DNA from: Sipunculus nudus | Taxonomy: Eukaryota > Annelida > Sipuncula > Golfingiida > Sipunculidae | Direction of reading: 5' to 3' | DNA length: 64,000 nucleotides | NCBI GenBank assembly: GCA_026874595.1 | Contig: CM049308.1 | Location: forward strand, 24,206,367 to 24,270,366 | In this document: one piece after another, positions 45,823 through 56,625 of the stretch | How the letters are laid out: every line of letters begins with the position of its first letter | How positions within the stretch are numbered: the stretch's first letter is position 1 | Program-made: the position numbers and the translations under genes | Notes under the pieces: generated by a model | What the model was told of the DNA's origin: nothing | The model's input: only the letters and a program-made list of their open reading frames with translations | Databases searched by the model: none

Positions 45823-48800
45823 ACGAAGACTAATTGCTCAGGGGAAAAGCTTGGGTCGATCCCGGTTTCGAACCCAGGTCGGTGGCATACAAGTCCGGCG
45901 TCCCAACCGCTTCGCTAGAAAAGCCAGCTTTTATGTTTACCCCGTAAGGCCAAAAAAATAAAAAGGTATGGTTCTCAGGCACTTTTTTCAGAAATCAATG
46001 CGGTCGGGCGGTATTTTATTTTTGACCTTTTTTTTGTATGTTTCGGTAAAATGTCATATGATCAGGGAAAAGCATGTAAATGAAAGGTTTCTTCTTGCTA
46101 CGCAGGAAAAAAGGTATGGTTATCAGGAAATCGTATCGAATCGTATCGAAATTGTATTATTTTACCATCTTGAATGATGAAATCAAAATAAAAATGTTTG
46201 ATGGGAGGTTGAAATTGACGCGGGCGGTGCCTGAAAACCATACCTTTTATTTTTCTTTGCCTAACACACCCCCTCTTAAGAGCGTTCTGCTAGAACAAGA
46301 CTAATTTTCCCCCAGGAGTCAAACTTTTGTGAGCTTATTCCCTGGGCCACAAAGTTTTATCGTCACGTCGGACAAGCCCCCAATTTGTTACGAAGACAAA
46401 TTGTTGAGTGGAAAAATCCTGGGCCAATCCGGGAGTCGAACCCAGGTCGGTGGCGCACAAGTCCGGCGAACCAACCGCTTCGCTAGCAAAGCAAGCTTCA
46501 CCAGCGAGACTGTTCGGTCTCCCCTTAACAATATATATATATATATATATATATAAGTGGTTGGTTACCGTTCCAGGATCAACTGACCTATCACGTTACT
46601 TGTGAATACAAGATTGATATTATAAAATAAAGAAGAAATTTTATATTATCTGCCGAATATGAACAAGAACCTTAACTATTACAATTAATCCTCGTCAAAT
46701 CGGTAAGTGAATATAAAATAACTGGTAAAATGATGGATATATTATATGTTATATGGAAGGATCCCGAAAATGGAACCTCGCGAAACGCTGAAAAACTGAT
46801 AATGGCGATCATTTAATCTCGTAAATATGAAGCCAACCTGTATCCTGCCACTGTCATTCTCCTCCTGGTTCATTTTTACAGGTTGCATATAAAAATCTGG
46901 ATGCCAATTAAGGTGCAATTTAAGTCAATAAACAATTTAACTTAGTTCACTTCACAAGAAAAAAAAATGACAAAGATTGAGCCATAGATTTTAAATCCAC
47001 TGGTAAGGATTCTTGATTCCCAAATACGCATGTCAATTTCAGTTCATGAATGTTAACTCACTTGTTGAGTTACATAAGGTTTCTCAGTGATTTAGACACT
47101 GAATCAATGCACAAAGGGAAAATGAATGCTTTATCACTGAGAGTAATTTTAAGGCAATGTGCTTGAGACCCGTGACACTTTCCCTCATTTAGAAAATACC
47201 CCCCCCCCCCCCCCCCCAGCAAAAAACTGTGATAAGTAACACTTCAAGGGTGAAACAAGGGGCCACCACAGACAACCATGACAAACAGTGACATCCATTT
47301 CATTGATATTTGAACAGATGTAAATATATGTGGCCTACAATTAATATACTTTACAAAGTTACCACACTTTGCTTATACGATATGGGTACCTCATATCAGG
47401 GATCTGTTCATTTATAAAAAAAATCCGCTTCTTGTGTATTTCCCGTAGTTCCAGATAAGTGGCGCTGCAACAGCCCCTCCACGAGAAAAATCATATTTCA
47501 AAGGATTTTCGGGAAATATTGTAAATTACCCTTCATCAGGACTGACATTGCACTGTTCCCGACAGTTCAAGACTAATAAACGGATATACAGAGGAGTAGT
47601 GAGACAAAGGTCACGTGGTACCACCGTCAATTAATATACAGTATTGATGTGACACTACACCTTGCTGGATGGATGCCCGGATACCGCCTCCGTTCCACAC
47701 AGCCACAGAGGCGTTGGTCCAGCCCGTGGCCACTTGACCCGTCAGACTGCTGTGGATCATGGCGTCCGTGATTATGTTACCTGATATGAAAAAAAACTTT
47801 TATGTAGGTTATGTTATGAAATCAACCAGTGGTTTTACACAAATAACAAAGGTAGCGAAAATTGAATAAGAATTTAATAGACCATTACATACATCGACCA
47901 TATATAAAACAAATTGTTTCCGTATCGTTTTCGTTGTCAATATCCGATTAAAGTATATTCAGAGGCGTCAATGTAGGGGATATATATCCCCCCACCTCAC
48001 TTTTTGGCAAGGTAGAACATTTATATATTGCAAATGAAATTTATTAATAAATATAATTATAGACTTTACTTCCATTTGTGAGTTTAATATGAAATACTAT
48101 ATCTTAACCTGGTTTAGAATGAGCTTAACTGGACATGATACCTTATTTAAAAAAAAAAAACCTTATACTTAATTGTAATATATTTGAAATGTGATTAAGT
48201 ACTTATATTTGAAATAATTTGTCACACATACGCTAAAATGCGTTTCCTGGGTGCCCATACTCCTTTTAGTTTACAAGCGATTCCGGGGGTATCCCTGTGC
48301 GATCGTACACCTATTTTTGCATGACATAACAAAGAGCTGCGAACACGGAGCGCGGAAGCTTCCCTGTGACCTATGTGTTTGTTGTATTAAAGTGTGTATC
48401 CTCACTTTTCTATATGCGTTTCAGGGCGTTATATGGCGTTTTGTTGCGGTTTTTAGGCGTTCACCTGCATGAAATATTGGGAATTTTTCTAAAGTATGTT
48501 AACACATCGCCTCCCTGTCCACGTTGTCACGCGTTGTGTGCGCATCCATGCGTTGTGCGTTCGATCAGGCTTTTTTGAGATGATTATACAGAGCGAGTAA
48601 AATGTGAGGAAACGTTAGGAAAAAGCTGCAGTGCGAGGAACCCACAAAGGAAAACGCATATGTAAGCAATTCATGATCTTGTACGATCAGCCATGAGCAG
48701 AAAAAAGGGGTCTCCATCGCAATGTTGATACTGTCATCGCGGTGGTCGGGAAGATGGGATGTGAAGAGGGACTGTAAATCCAAAAATAATTGATCTCCCA

Positions 48801-49984
48801 AGTTTTCCCAAATAAAAACTTTGTATTCCGATTTTCACAAGAATTTTGCCTATTTTGAGATCAAGCCGCTTCGACATATTTTTTTCAAGGAAACAAATTT
48901 GTTATAATTAAATTCTGATATAATTTTTTTTTTATTTTGCGCTTTTGCCTGTTCAGCAATAACATTATTTCATGTTATCATTAAGCATATGAAATTCTAT
49001 CGAACATTTATAAAATAAAACGATAAAAAATAGTCGATAAAAGTGACTGAGAAACCAACCTTATTTCGGCCTAAGCTATGATAAACTAAAGTTACCTACC
49101 CAAGTTACACTCCTGGTATCTGCACGTGTCTCTCTCGCCATTCAGAAAAACTCGGGTCTCTCCTACTTCCTGTTGGCCGAACTGATCGACTTTTTTCTTC
49201 CATTCGTTCACTTCCGCTAACACAGCGGGATCTGTAAATACAGAGCGAGTGAGCGAGTGACGTAATTGAATCCACACCATCCGAGTACGAGTGCAAATTC
49301 TAATATTCCCCCCCCCCCCCCCTCCCCCCCCCACCCCCCCCCCCACGAGTCATTTGGAACCTGAGTCAAAGTCCGAGTTCAATACAAATCTCCTTATTTA
49401 AGAATTAAAATGGAATTATGAGATTATCGTGTGTGACTTTCGCGTTAGTTATACTTTACCTTTACTTTATTATTTAATTACATTTGGCTCTCTTGTGGCA
49501 GTGAGAGGCCTGAGTTACAGCTGAGCGGTAAAACGCTCGGTCTGCTCCGCTGGCGACCCGGGTTTGGTCCCAGGTGCTGCCATGAGAGTGGGTTGTTGTG
49601 GCCCATCCAAGGTCGGTGGTTCTCTCGGGGTTCTCCGGCTTCCTCCACCTCTCTCACTACGATCTTAAACTCTATCATTATCTTCTATTTTCGCCTTAAA
49701 TATCTAACTGTATACCGACTCGATCTGTCAAACTTTGTCTTTGCTGAGAGAGTCAGTTCGGGCCGTCAGATCATTTTCATTCGGTCAATCTCCTGATGCA
49801 GAGCTAATACTTGGTTTTCCGTATGTATAGTTCTTTAAGGTATATATTGCAGAAACTCGTTACGGAACTCGAGATGGATTAGGTCTGATTTCTAGAGACC
49901 ATAGATGAGAGGACGTGTAAATTCGAGTTCAGAGAACGAATCAGAGTCCTTCAAAAGTGGAATCGACTCCAGATATACAATGCA

Positions 49985-50045
<61 letters not shown>

Positions 50046-53000
50046 AAATGCCAGATAATTAAGAGAGAGTAAAATGGGGGTTTGTAGGGTCCCGACAACA
50101 CATTCTGCTGCTGTTGCTGTATACCTTCTGCAAATGAAGAATTCAGCAGGATAGGGTTTCCTCCTGTTGTTTTCAGTTCCCCGTTATCGTCAAAAACCAG
50201 GTTAAGCTCCCCCAGGTATTTGCCGTACGCGAAGGCTTGTACCACTGGCACCCTTCTCCCGCTGGTCTGCGTCACAATCAGCGGATACTCGCCTTCAGGT
50301 CGCTCCGATGATGGTGGTGTACCTGGGGTAGAAAAAAAGTCAACAAATATACATAAATTTATGTATTCAGTGCAATTCACATATACACGAGTATGCGCAC
50401 TGTACGTGCTTGGCAGTTAGTGTCTGCATGTATTCGCTCAAATGATCAACGGCAGTGGGTGATCAAGTAGGACACGGGACCACAGACAACATAGATAATA
50501 AGTGATCTTGATCCGTCGATGTCCGATCCAGTGTCAGTTTTCGATGATAGATGTCGCTCATTTGGTGGGACTAGTCTGTTCTGTCGACAAAGGTTTATTT
50601 ATCATATTTCATAACAAGTCTGTCCTCATTATGTGATTTTCCTGAAATCATTTTGTTTAGTTATTAAAAAGATACCTTAAAAATGTTGGCACTTTAATTG
50701 GTAGTTAAGGTGTTTTGGCACGGACTTAAAATAGTTTTGACGAGCACAGCAACGCCGTGTATCAGAGTAAAGCGCTACCTTTCGTCAGTATAAGAGGTTA
50801 ATGAAGATGGATGGTACTGAACATGGTTGAATGATGGATACAGATGGGTCATCAGCATTCCAGGAACGGATCCAAAGCCTCCTTATTTAAGGGTTTCAAA
50901 CCAGTTTTTGCGACCTGGACCCCCCTTTTTCTGGACCCAGCTACCTTTCATTAGGTCATTTCATTAGAACTCCTGAGTTGGACCCCCCTTTCCTAAATCC
51001 TGGACCCGCCCCTGCATTCTTTTCGTAAACGAATGCTCTTGATAATTTGGATAGATAACAGCAAGAAAGGTACTAAAGGTACCTGGAACGTATTCGTGAA
51101 TACATGGCGATAAATAAAGCAAATGTCTTACCTGTGTACAGGAAAGTGTTCGTATGGCCGCCAACCACAACATCAATATCAGGGACATTTGCTGCCACCT
51201 GTCGGTCAACTTGAAAACCAGAATGCCCTAACGCAATTAGAATATTGATCCCCTGAGCTTTGAGTCGGCTGGCTTCTTCTCTGACGGCCTGTATTTCTTC
51301 GGAGAAAACCACGTTGTCTCCTGGTAATAAAGATCAACTATACTAATATCGCCTTGAATAACTTATACCTAAAAATCACAACAGCATATTTTTTTAACGG
51401 GAAAAAATGCAGCATCACAAAAAAAAAACAAAGTCAACAAACAATGTATACATACAGTGTCAATTGCATTTGTGTCAAATGACTTTAAAGCTGCCCATTC
51501 ACTTACCTTTTGAAAAGGAATTTATGTTATTTCTGGCTTCCTCTTTGTATATTTAAATGATCTTAATGTCATTCTGTTTGTGAAAAGTTCATATGAAGTC
51601 TCCGTGAAGGATGTATGAACTTGTTTATTAACAAGGTGTTTGTTAACACAGCAATGTTGACAAATGGGGAAAAACATGTAACCTAAGGTTATAGGCTGTT
51701 GCAAAACACCATTTGCAAACCCTTTTGCATATCTGATTTGCCGCCAGATTCCCTCGTTGAATTTGTTTAAATTATTCTGGCGGGCCGCCATATATAATAA
51801 ACATGTTGATATAAACAAAACAAGCAGCCTGTGAACGTAGCGGCATATCGACCGTCTGACATTACGAACAGATTACTGGCTTGCAAGAGTGTCTTTACAT
51901 CTAGGTCTGAGGAACGCATTATAAGGCCCCATGAGGATGCAATTATTTTCGTCATTTTTGACAACGCCTCATGGCCTACAGGTACATTGTCAATTAACAT
52001 AAACCAAATCAATCGTTAGCATTGTTTGTATACTTTCTAATGACATCAAACATGAGCGAGAAATGGATCGATTTAACTCAGCATATTTGTAAATCCCTCG
52101 GCATGTTGTTGAATTTATGACCGCAAGAACACAATCATGGCTCACACGGGTTACAGGACGCAGGCAACTTGCAGGCGATACAGGAAATGACTCCTTACCA
52201 TAGAGACGGGGTTTCAGTTTGGGTTGTGAGTTCACTTGTATTCTTTTGTGTTAAATAATCATCCGTAGCATAATGTTAGGATTATGAATGCACCATGATG
52301 AAAACCACTGCGATACATTCCTGTATATTTCTTGTATCACGAATAAAGAAGGCTTACCAACCAAATTATCATTGCCTACTGGGTCGGGTTGTCACGGCTA
52401 CATGTGAACGGCGATATCCATGTTTTCTTGCCTATTTTTATAAGAACTCAAAGGGATTACCTTTAGTTTATAAAGGTCAGATAGGTGATTAGGCCCCTTA
52501 AACAAAATACCTAAAACGATTTTCTGTTTTACACTAATTTTTTAAACAATTTACTTATATCCCCTCTCTTTGGGGCATTCTCAGATTTAATTCCATGTGA
52601 CCAAGATTTTCTTCTTAACGTAAGCCCCGGATATATCACATTCAGTGTACGTCTGTGACCGCGTCCAATTCATATAATATGATATCCCAGTGACCTAGAC
52701 TCAAACATTATTAATCATAAATGTGTTATAATGCATGTCACAGATAAGGTAAACATTATGTTAAGCTGGATAAGAATTACTGGGTAACGGAAGTATGGAG
52801 TTACATGGACAGATACATGTAGAGCAAGGTGTCAATCATAATCAGTACTTCCCTCGTTTATCTCACTTTCTAAAAGGGATCCTTTTTTTAAATCCTATTT
52901 CATTGTTGTGAATGCTCGGTCTCACATGACGACACTGTGCAATCATTCAGCGCTGATAACACTCACTGTAGGCTCTGACAGAGACTATGCATTATAAAAT

Positions 53001-54230
53001 TCCTCACTGTAAAGATATTGTACACCGTTTAGCTTTATTAACTGCTTTATTAATTTTTGCTAGCTTAAATGTTTAAATCAGTATCGCACACATACATATA
53101 AATTACAACATATACAGGCAGCAGTTGCAACTGTAAAATTAAAAAAAAAAAAAAAAAAAACGAAAATTATAGTAATATGTATGCATGTTAAGATTGTTCA
53201 TGCATGTGACAGCCTTAAGTTAACAATTGACCTATCCATGAACTCTATGCGACCTTAATCGCATATTTATTTAATGTATAAACATTAAGAATGGGACTAA
53301 GGAGCAACCAATCAGGTGACCTTATCATTGTAAAGCGTCAATCATCTGACAAAAACAAATTTTGCATAATTTGACAGTGCTCTGTCAAACAGAACACGTG
53401 TAGTCTGTAAATGCAACCAGTATCCATGTCGTCATGTTTTCCGGGATATTTTATTATACGAAGCAGACAGTATAAAAAGTTTCTAGGCTTTAGGTTGTGG
53501 GAGCCATTCCTCCGACTACCGAGTGAATAATAATGTCTTACCTGGCACATAATTCGTATGGGACAAATAATCCAATATATTGCAACACAGTTCACATATG
53601 ACTGCGATATAGTGAACAATGGTCAGGTTATACAAGTTTATGACGTCAGTCAATACGACGTCATGCGCCATCGCCCTTTGTGACGTCATTATTGTGTTAT
53701 AATCAGCTCTCGCTACCATGGCCATGGACGTCCATATGTGTAGGAGCGTTTCGGGGGCTCATTATAATAATAAGTTAAAAGGGCGGAGCATTTTGGCTGT
53801 GGTGGATAGGTCAATTGTGTCATCGGAATCGCCACCAAAATTGACTAAGGTTTACTATTATTCATGATCAATTATACAATAGTGTATGTTTAGAAAAATG
53901 CGAGTAATCTTATCAGATAAGAAACACAAACGCAGGTGAAACCATAAGGCCCACCTCCTCGGCATAGGCAATTTGCAGGGCTTTTATAATAAATATAACA
54001 TATATAAGCAACCTACCTGGACTGGAGACGAAGTGGGTGTCTTTCAAAGTATAACCGATGATTCCTATTTTTGTCCCACTCTTTGTGACGACGACAGATT
54101 TGTTGAAATACCCAGCAATATGCGGTTCCCGGGACCCGTCCGTGTTGGCGCTGACAACAGGAAACGTGATGTTCCTCAGAAAGCGGCCCAGAGCAGCAGG
54201 ACCGAGGTCAAACTCGTGGTTACCTATTGT
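42774..54230 (-). CDS. Ecto-5'-nucleotidase (CD73 family), eight C-terminal coding exons
   Basis: Eight exons with GT-AG borders join into 464 codons in one frame. The family enzyme hydrolyses extracellular AMP to adenosine as a GPI-anchored dimer. Visible are GNHEFD (residues 3-8, catalytic His and metal ligand), GHS (103-105), GGHTNT (125-130), YGKYLG, NGGGIR (274-279), LPF (296-298) and NFLSNGGDGY (382-391), which bind metal or stack and hold the nucleotide. Cysteine pairs TCRYQEC and CASC match the family's disulfides. The tail has small residues (CNTGGAAA) and then a hydrophobic end (ALALTLAFLL), a GPI signal. About 110 N-terminal residues (signal peptide, first Asp/His metal motif, second metal Asp) are not in the window: the intron 5' of 54230 is at least 9.7 kb. 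All seven visible introns are phase 1. No stop or frameshift was seen. Confidence 0.93.
43016..43272. mobile_element. TA-flanked MITE with CCTCCGCCAA termini
   Basis: CCTCCGCCAA at 43016 and TTGGCGGAGG ending at 43272 are perfect inverted ends, each flanked by TA. That fits a Tc1/mariner-type target. Near the right end is an 'acagacaaacagaca' run. It lies in the last intron of the nucleotidase gene. No coding frame. Confidence 0.7.
43664..43867 (-). CDS. 5'-nucleotidase exon (NGGDG nucleotide-binding region)
   Basis: Borders TTTCAG|GTTTAAG (43867) and ATATAG|GTAAAG (43664); 204 bp, phase 1 at both ends. Contains CASC and NFLSNGGDGY. An alternative donor GAGAG|GTTTAT lies nine bases earlier, but it would break the phase. 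Confidence 0.9.
44954..45382. mobile_element. 429-bp element with perfect 31-bp inverted termini
   Basis: The 31 bases 44954-44984 (beginning agcaaaagtggggatat) are repeated without a mismatch in inverted orientation at 45352-45382. The interior has palindromic 'gcgtatgca' and 'tgcatacg' words, and parts resemble 58624-58695 and 63420-63545. No clear target duplication. It lies in a nucleotidase intron. Confidence 0.65.
45491..45646 (-). CDS. 5'-nucleotidase exon (LPF motif)
   Basis: Borders CCCACAG|GAAAAG (45646) and TCTCCG|GTATGT (45491); 156 bp. Encodes VIQHDVMTVLPFRNELT, with the Phe that stacks on the base in the family, and FLQVSG at its end. Confidence 0.92.
45790..45818. repeat. (AT)n, left half of a split microsatellite
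   Basis: About 14 AT units ending exactly at the TRIM boundary; the other half is at 46531. Confidence 0.85.
45819..46530 (-). mobile_element. TRIM-like miniature LTR retroelement, copy 2, interrupted by a MITE
   Basis: Reading on the minus strand: 5' LTR 46530-46386 (begins TGTTAAG, ends CGTAACA), primer-binding site TGGGGGCTTGTCCG (about 46383-46370), a short interior shared with copy 1, purine tract AGAGGGGGTG, then the 3' LTR ending CGTAACA at 45819. The 3' LTR is split after its first five bases by the MITE at 45948-46261. Without the insert the element is about 395 bp. (AT)n DNA lies on both sides, so it landed inside a microsatellite. The tRNA-like boxes read TAGCGAAGCGG and GGTTCGACTCC in the 5' LTR. 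Confidence 0.82.
45948..46261. mobile_element. 314-bp MITE with TAA target duplication
   Basis: Ends GGCCAAAAAAATAAAAAGG (45948) and the complement of GGCAAAGAAAAATAAAAGG (to 46261) form inverted repeats of about 34 bp including 'ggtatggtt.tcaggcac'. TAA flanks both sides (45945-45947, 46262-46264). The uninterrupted sequence in TRIM copy 1 has a single TAA there. A PIF/Harbinger-like mechanism is suggested by the 3-bp TWA target. A half copy lies at 2350-2447. Confidence 0.8.
46531..46555. repeat. (AT)n, right half of a split microsatellite
   Basis: About 12 AT units starting at the TRIM boundary. Confidence 0.85.
46560..47655. other. Nucleotidase intron; no other gene seen
   Basis: AT-rich, with a C homopolymer at about 47200-47217. 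Confidence 0.5.
47661..47780 (-). CDS. 5'-nucleotidase exon (NGGGIR motif)
   Basis: Borders ATCAG|GTAACATA (47780) and CAGCAAG|GTGTAG (47661); 120 bp. Encodes NIITDAMIHSS and VAVWNGGGIR, with the Asn and Arg that contact substrate in the family. Confidence 0.92.
47781..49095. other. Nucleotidase intron; no other gene seen
   Basis: AT-rich. Contains 'gaggcgtcaatgtaggggat' (47968), an end of the G-rich dispersed repeat also at 10390 and 55660. Confidence 0.5.
49100..49231 (-). CDS. 5'-nucleotidase exon (linker and disulfide)
   Basis: Borders TTTACAG|ATCCCG (49231) and AACTTGG|GTAGGT (49100); 132 bp. Encodes VNEWKKKVDQF and DTCRYQECNLG, the latter with a conserved cysteine pair. Confidence 0.9.
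49306..49345. repeat. Poly-C tract
   Basis: C homopolymers with single interruptions in a nucleotidase intron. Confidence 0.9.
49497..49800 (+). mobile_element. tRNA-derived SINE with conserved central domain
   Basis: The head 'gctgagcggtaaaacgctcg' and B-box-like GGGTTTGGTCC (about 49560) are followed by 'ctcggggttctccggcttcc', similar in style to the central domain shared by a widespread animal SINE superfamily (MetaSINE-like, from memory). The tail is CT/AT-rich. Confidence 0.65.
49986..50042. repeat. (AT)n microsatellite
   Basis: About 28 AT units in a nucleotidase intron; source of a Tyr-Ile open frame fused to the real exon upstream. Confidence 0.95.
50125..50322 (-). CDS. 5'-nucleotidase exon (domain linker)
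   Basis: Borders CCCCAG|GTACACC (50322) and GCAGAAG|GTATAC (50125); 198 bp. Encodes GEYPLIV, VPVVQAFAYGKYLG and GNPILLNSS, all strong family segments. Confidence 0.92.
50860..51015. mobile_element. hAT-like MITE, GGATCC type
   Basis: CAGGAACGGATCC at about 50871 and GGACCCGCCCCTG ending 51015 are imperfect inverted ends of a common hAT form. A related piece is at 20206. No clean 8-bp duplication was visible. Confidence 0.5.
51132..51320 (-). CDS. 5'-nucleotidase exon (GHS and GGHTNT motifs)
   Basis: Borders TACCAG|GAGACA (51320) and TACACAG|GTAAGA (51132); 189 bp. Encodes IALGHSGF and VVVGGHTNTFLY with metal-binding histidines. Confidence 0.94.
51831..51975 (-). repeat. Codable dispersed repeat, copy 2
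   Basis: Minus-strand partner of 38727-38885 with the frame EALSKMTKI...SSWGLIMR...VMSDGR still open. It lies in the intron between the first two visible nucleotidase exons. Confidence 0.5.
51980..54010. other. Nucleotidase intron; no other gene seen
   Basis: AT-rich with a poly-A at about 53140-53160. Open frames have no motif or partner. Confidence 0.5.
54017..54230 (-). CDS. 5'-nucleotidase exon (GNHEFD motif)
   Basis: Borders TCACCAG|ACAATAGG (54230) and AGTCCAG|GTAGGT (54017); 214 bp, starting in phase 0 and ending in phase 1. Encodes TIGNHEFDLGP, FPVVSAN and GIIGYT. It is the most 5' exon recognised. Confidence 0.94.
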
Positions 54231-54935
54231 CTGGTGAACAAGTAAAACAAAGTTATTTCAGCTTAGCTGTACATGCAGCAAATCATTAAATTAAAAATAA
54301 CATCATGACAATAATTCAAATGTCAACTGAATGTGACAGTCTTACTAAAATGTGAAAAAAAACTATCATTCGTTATCGTAAGGTTATTAAATAAAGTTTC
54401 GTATGCACGACTCGGCATTTTATGTCACATCACTCTGAAGTCATGCCGAAAACTGCACTTCAAAGGCTTAACACGATATCGGCCGACTAAGCCAACGCTT
54501 TTTATTCTCACGACACAAAATTAAACACTATAATGAATAAGCGACCCTTAACTATACTCACTGCCTTCCTAACGCTGAAAAATATACAATTCAAGTGCAG
54601 CGAGATTATAAATGCATTGTTGAATTATTCCCGCACAAGCATGGTATGGGTACCATTAGAAAGAAATAAACACATGTAGAAATTGAGAGATTAAACTTTT
54701 TTTCATCGATATCTATTTTGCCGCAGTTTTCAATTTGACTCGTTCTGTCATTCATACGCGGACGGAAAACCCTAATCGGTAGAGAACAAAGCTGTAAAAC
54801 ATCAATATTGACTAAAATTGCCACTGATGGTCGACAGACTATATGGCAAACCGTCGTAGATGCAATACTATCATTGTGTCCCCAGACAAAGTCGGGGGAT
54901 ACTGTGTTTTCATGACGGTCCCGCCGCCGCCGCAT
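54231..54935. other. First visible (long) nucleotidase intron; no exon seen
   Basis: No sequence resembling the missing N-terminal motifs was found here or further to 64000. Confidence 0.45.
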
Positions 54936-54939
54936 ATAA

Positions 54940-56560
54940 ATCTTGCTGGCGCGATAACTCAAACAATATTTCACGGATCTTTACCAAACTTAGTATATGT
55001 ATAGAAATGGATGAGAGGACGACGCCTATTTAAAATGAGGTCATGGCCTTAACTAGGAGAGTGTCCTTGACCTTGAATAGGTCCAATTTTGGGGAAAATC
55101 ACACAAATTCTTAAATATATCAATAAATCTTGCATGGATTGATCCCAAAATCAAGTTGGTCGAAGATCATGGATAGGGTTGTCATGTTACAGAAACTGGT
55201 TGCGCCACCTATTATTCTTTACTTGTTTTCGTGCCTTTTAATAGCCCCAAAATTGCCACTTGACAGTACTGTGAGCATTATAAGTCAAAAACTAATGGAC
55301 AGTTTCTTTTATATCATGCCTATACATAGAATGGGTTATGGGATGATGTTTATTTAAATTTGGGTCACGACCTTTCCTATTAAAGTGGCCTTGACCTTAT
55401 ATATCCCATATTTGGTGAAATTCACGAAAAATCATTAATATCTCAGTAAGGGATACATGGAATGACCCAAAAATCAAATTGACCGAAGATCTTGGATAGC
55501 TTTGTCTTTTGCAGAAGATAGGTGGCGCCACCTTGTGTCGTTTTCTTGGCAAAATGATTTCAACGCAATAACTTTGTTAGAATTTGAGGTACAGTCACCA
55601 AACCCACAGGTTTGATGCATCTTATCAACGGCTAGGTCAAATTCGAACAGTGCCGTCAATTTATCTTCAAGGGTTGGGGGATGACTCGCAGGGTGGGGAG
55701 ATCACTCGCAAGGGGGGGGGGGGAGGGGGGGGGGGGGTTGACAGGCATGGGTCGGGGGGGGGGGGGTTGACAAGCATGAAGGGTAGTCAAAATTGGGATA
55801 AACAGACATATATATGTATGTATATTTATATACCTTTTATTGTCTGTGTGACACATATCAAATATATATATCAATTAAGTATAAGGTTTAAAAAAGGAAA
55901 TGTTTATTCTAAACAATTTAGATATGGATATTTCATAGTCAACTCATAAATGGAACATTTGAAATATATAAATATTATTCTCTGAATAGAGGGGGGGGGG
56001 AGAATAACATTGACCATCCCCCTTGCAAAAAAGTGTGGGGGGGATATATACCCCAATCCCCCTATATTGACCCACCTGAGTTCGAACATGGATGACCTTG
56101 ATGCATTTTTCAAGGTCTGAGCAGCGATTATGCTCAAATGATATTAGGGCAATAACTCAAAATGAATTTGTGGTGCAGTCATCAAACCTACAGTTTAGAT
56201 GCATCTTATCATGGGCTAGGCCAAGTTCGAATATGGATGACCTTGATGCATTTTTCAAGGTCAAAGTGGCGATAACACTGAAATGATGTTAACTTTAATG
56301 TCTCACTGAGGGATGCATTGATTGGTCCAAAAATCAAATTGACATGACATCTTTGATAGCATTGTTTTCTGCAGAAGACAAGCGGTGCCACCTTATGTTG
56401 TTTTCTTGCTAAAATGATGTTTTCTTTCATAACATGTATTTAGACATGGGTTACGGAATGAGATATATTTCAATCTGGATCATGACCTCTCCTATGAGAG
56501 TGACCTTTACCTTAAATATGCCCATACTTATAAGAAACCATGGTGGCTTGCCAAGTGTCA
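54940..56560. repeat. Three diverged copies of a 0.35-0.4 kb repeat
   Basis: The block 'gaagatc.tggatag..ttgt' leading to 'gcagaa...ggtggcgccacct' recurs at about 55160, 55485 and 56345. 'tgaccttga' and 'tcaaggtc' words lie between. Copies two and three are separated by the G-rich repeat at 55660-56060. Confidence 0.6.
55660..56060. repeat. G-rich dispersed repeat, partner of 10390-10740
   Basis: Contains long G runs (55708-55765), 'atataaatattattctctga' and 'gaccatcccccttgcaaaa'. The G runs are on the + strand. Confidence 0.65.
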
Positions 56561-56605
56561 GTCTCTGCATCTGAATTCAAGATGGGATCCTATTCTTCGA
56601 GGCTG

Positions 56606-56625
56606 GGGGGGGGGGGGGGGGGGGG
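56606..56625. repeat. Poly-G tract
   Basis: About 20 consecutive G. Confidence 0.95.
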
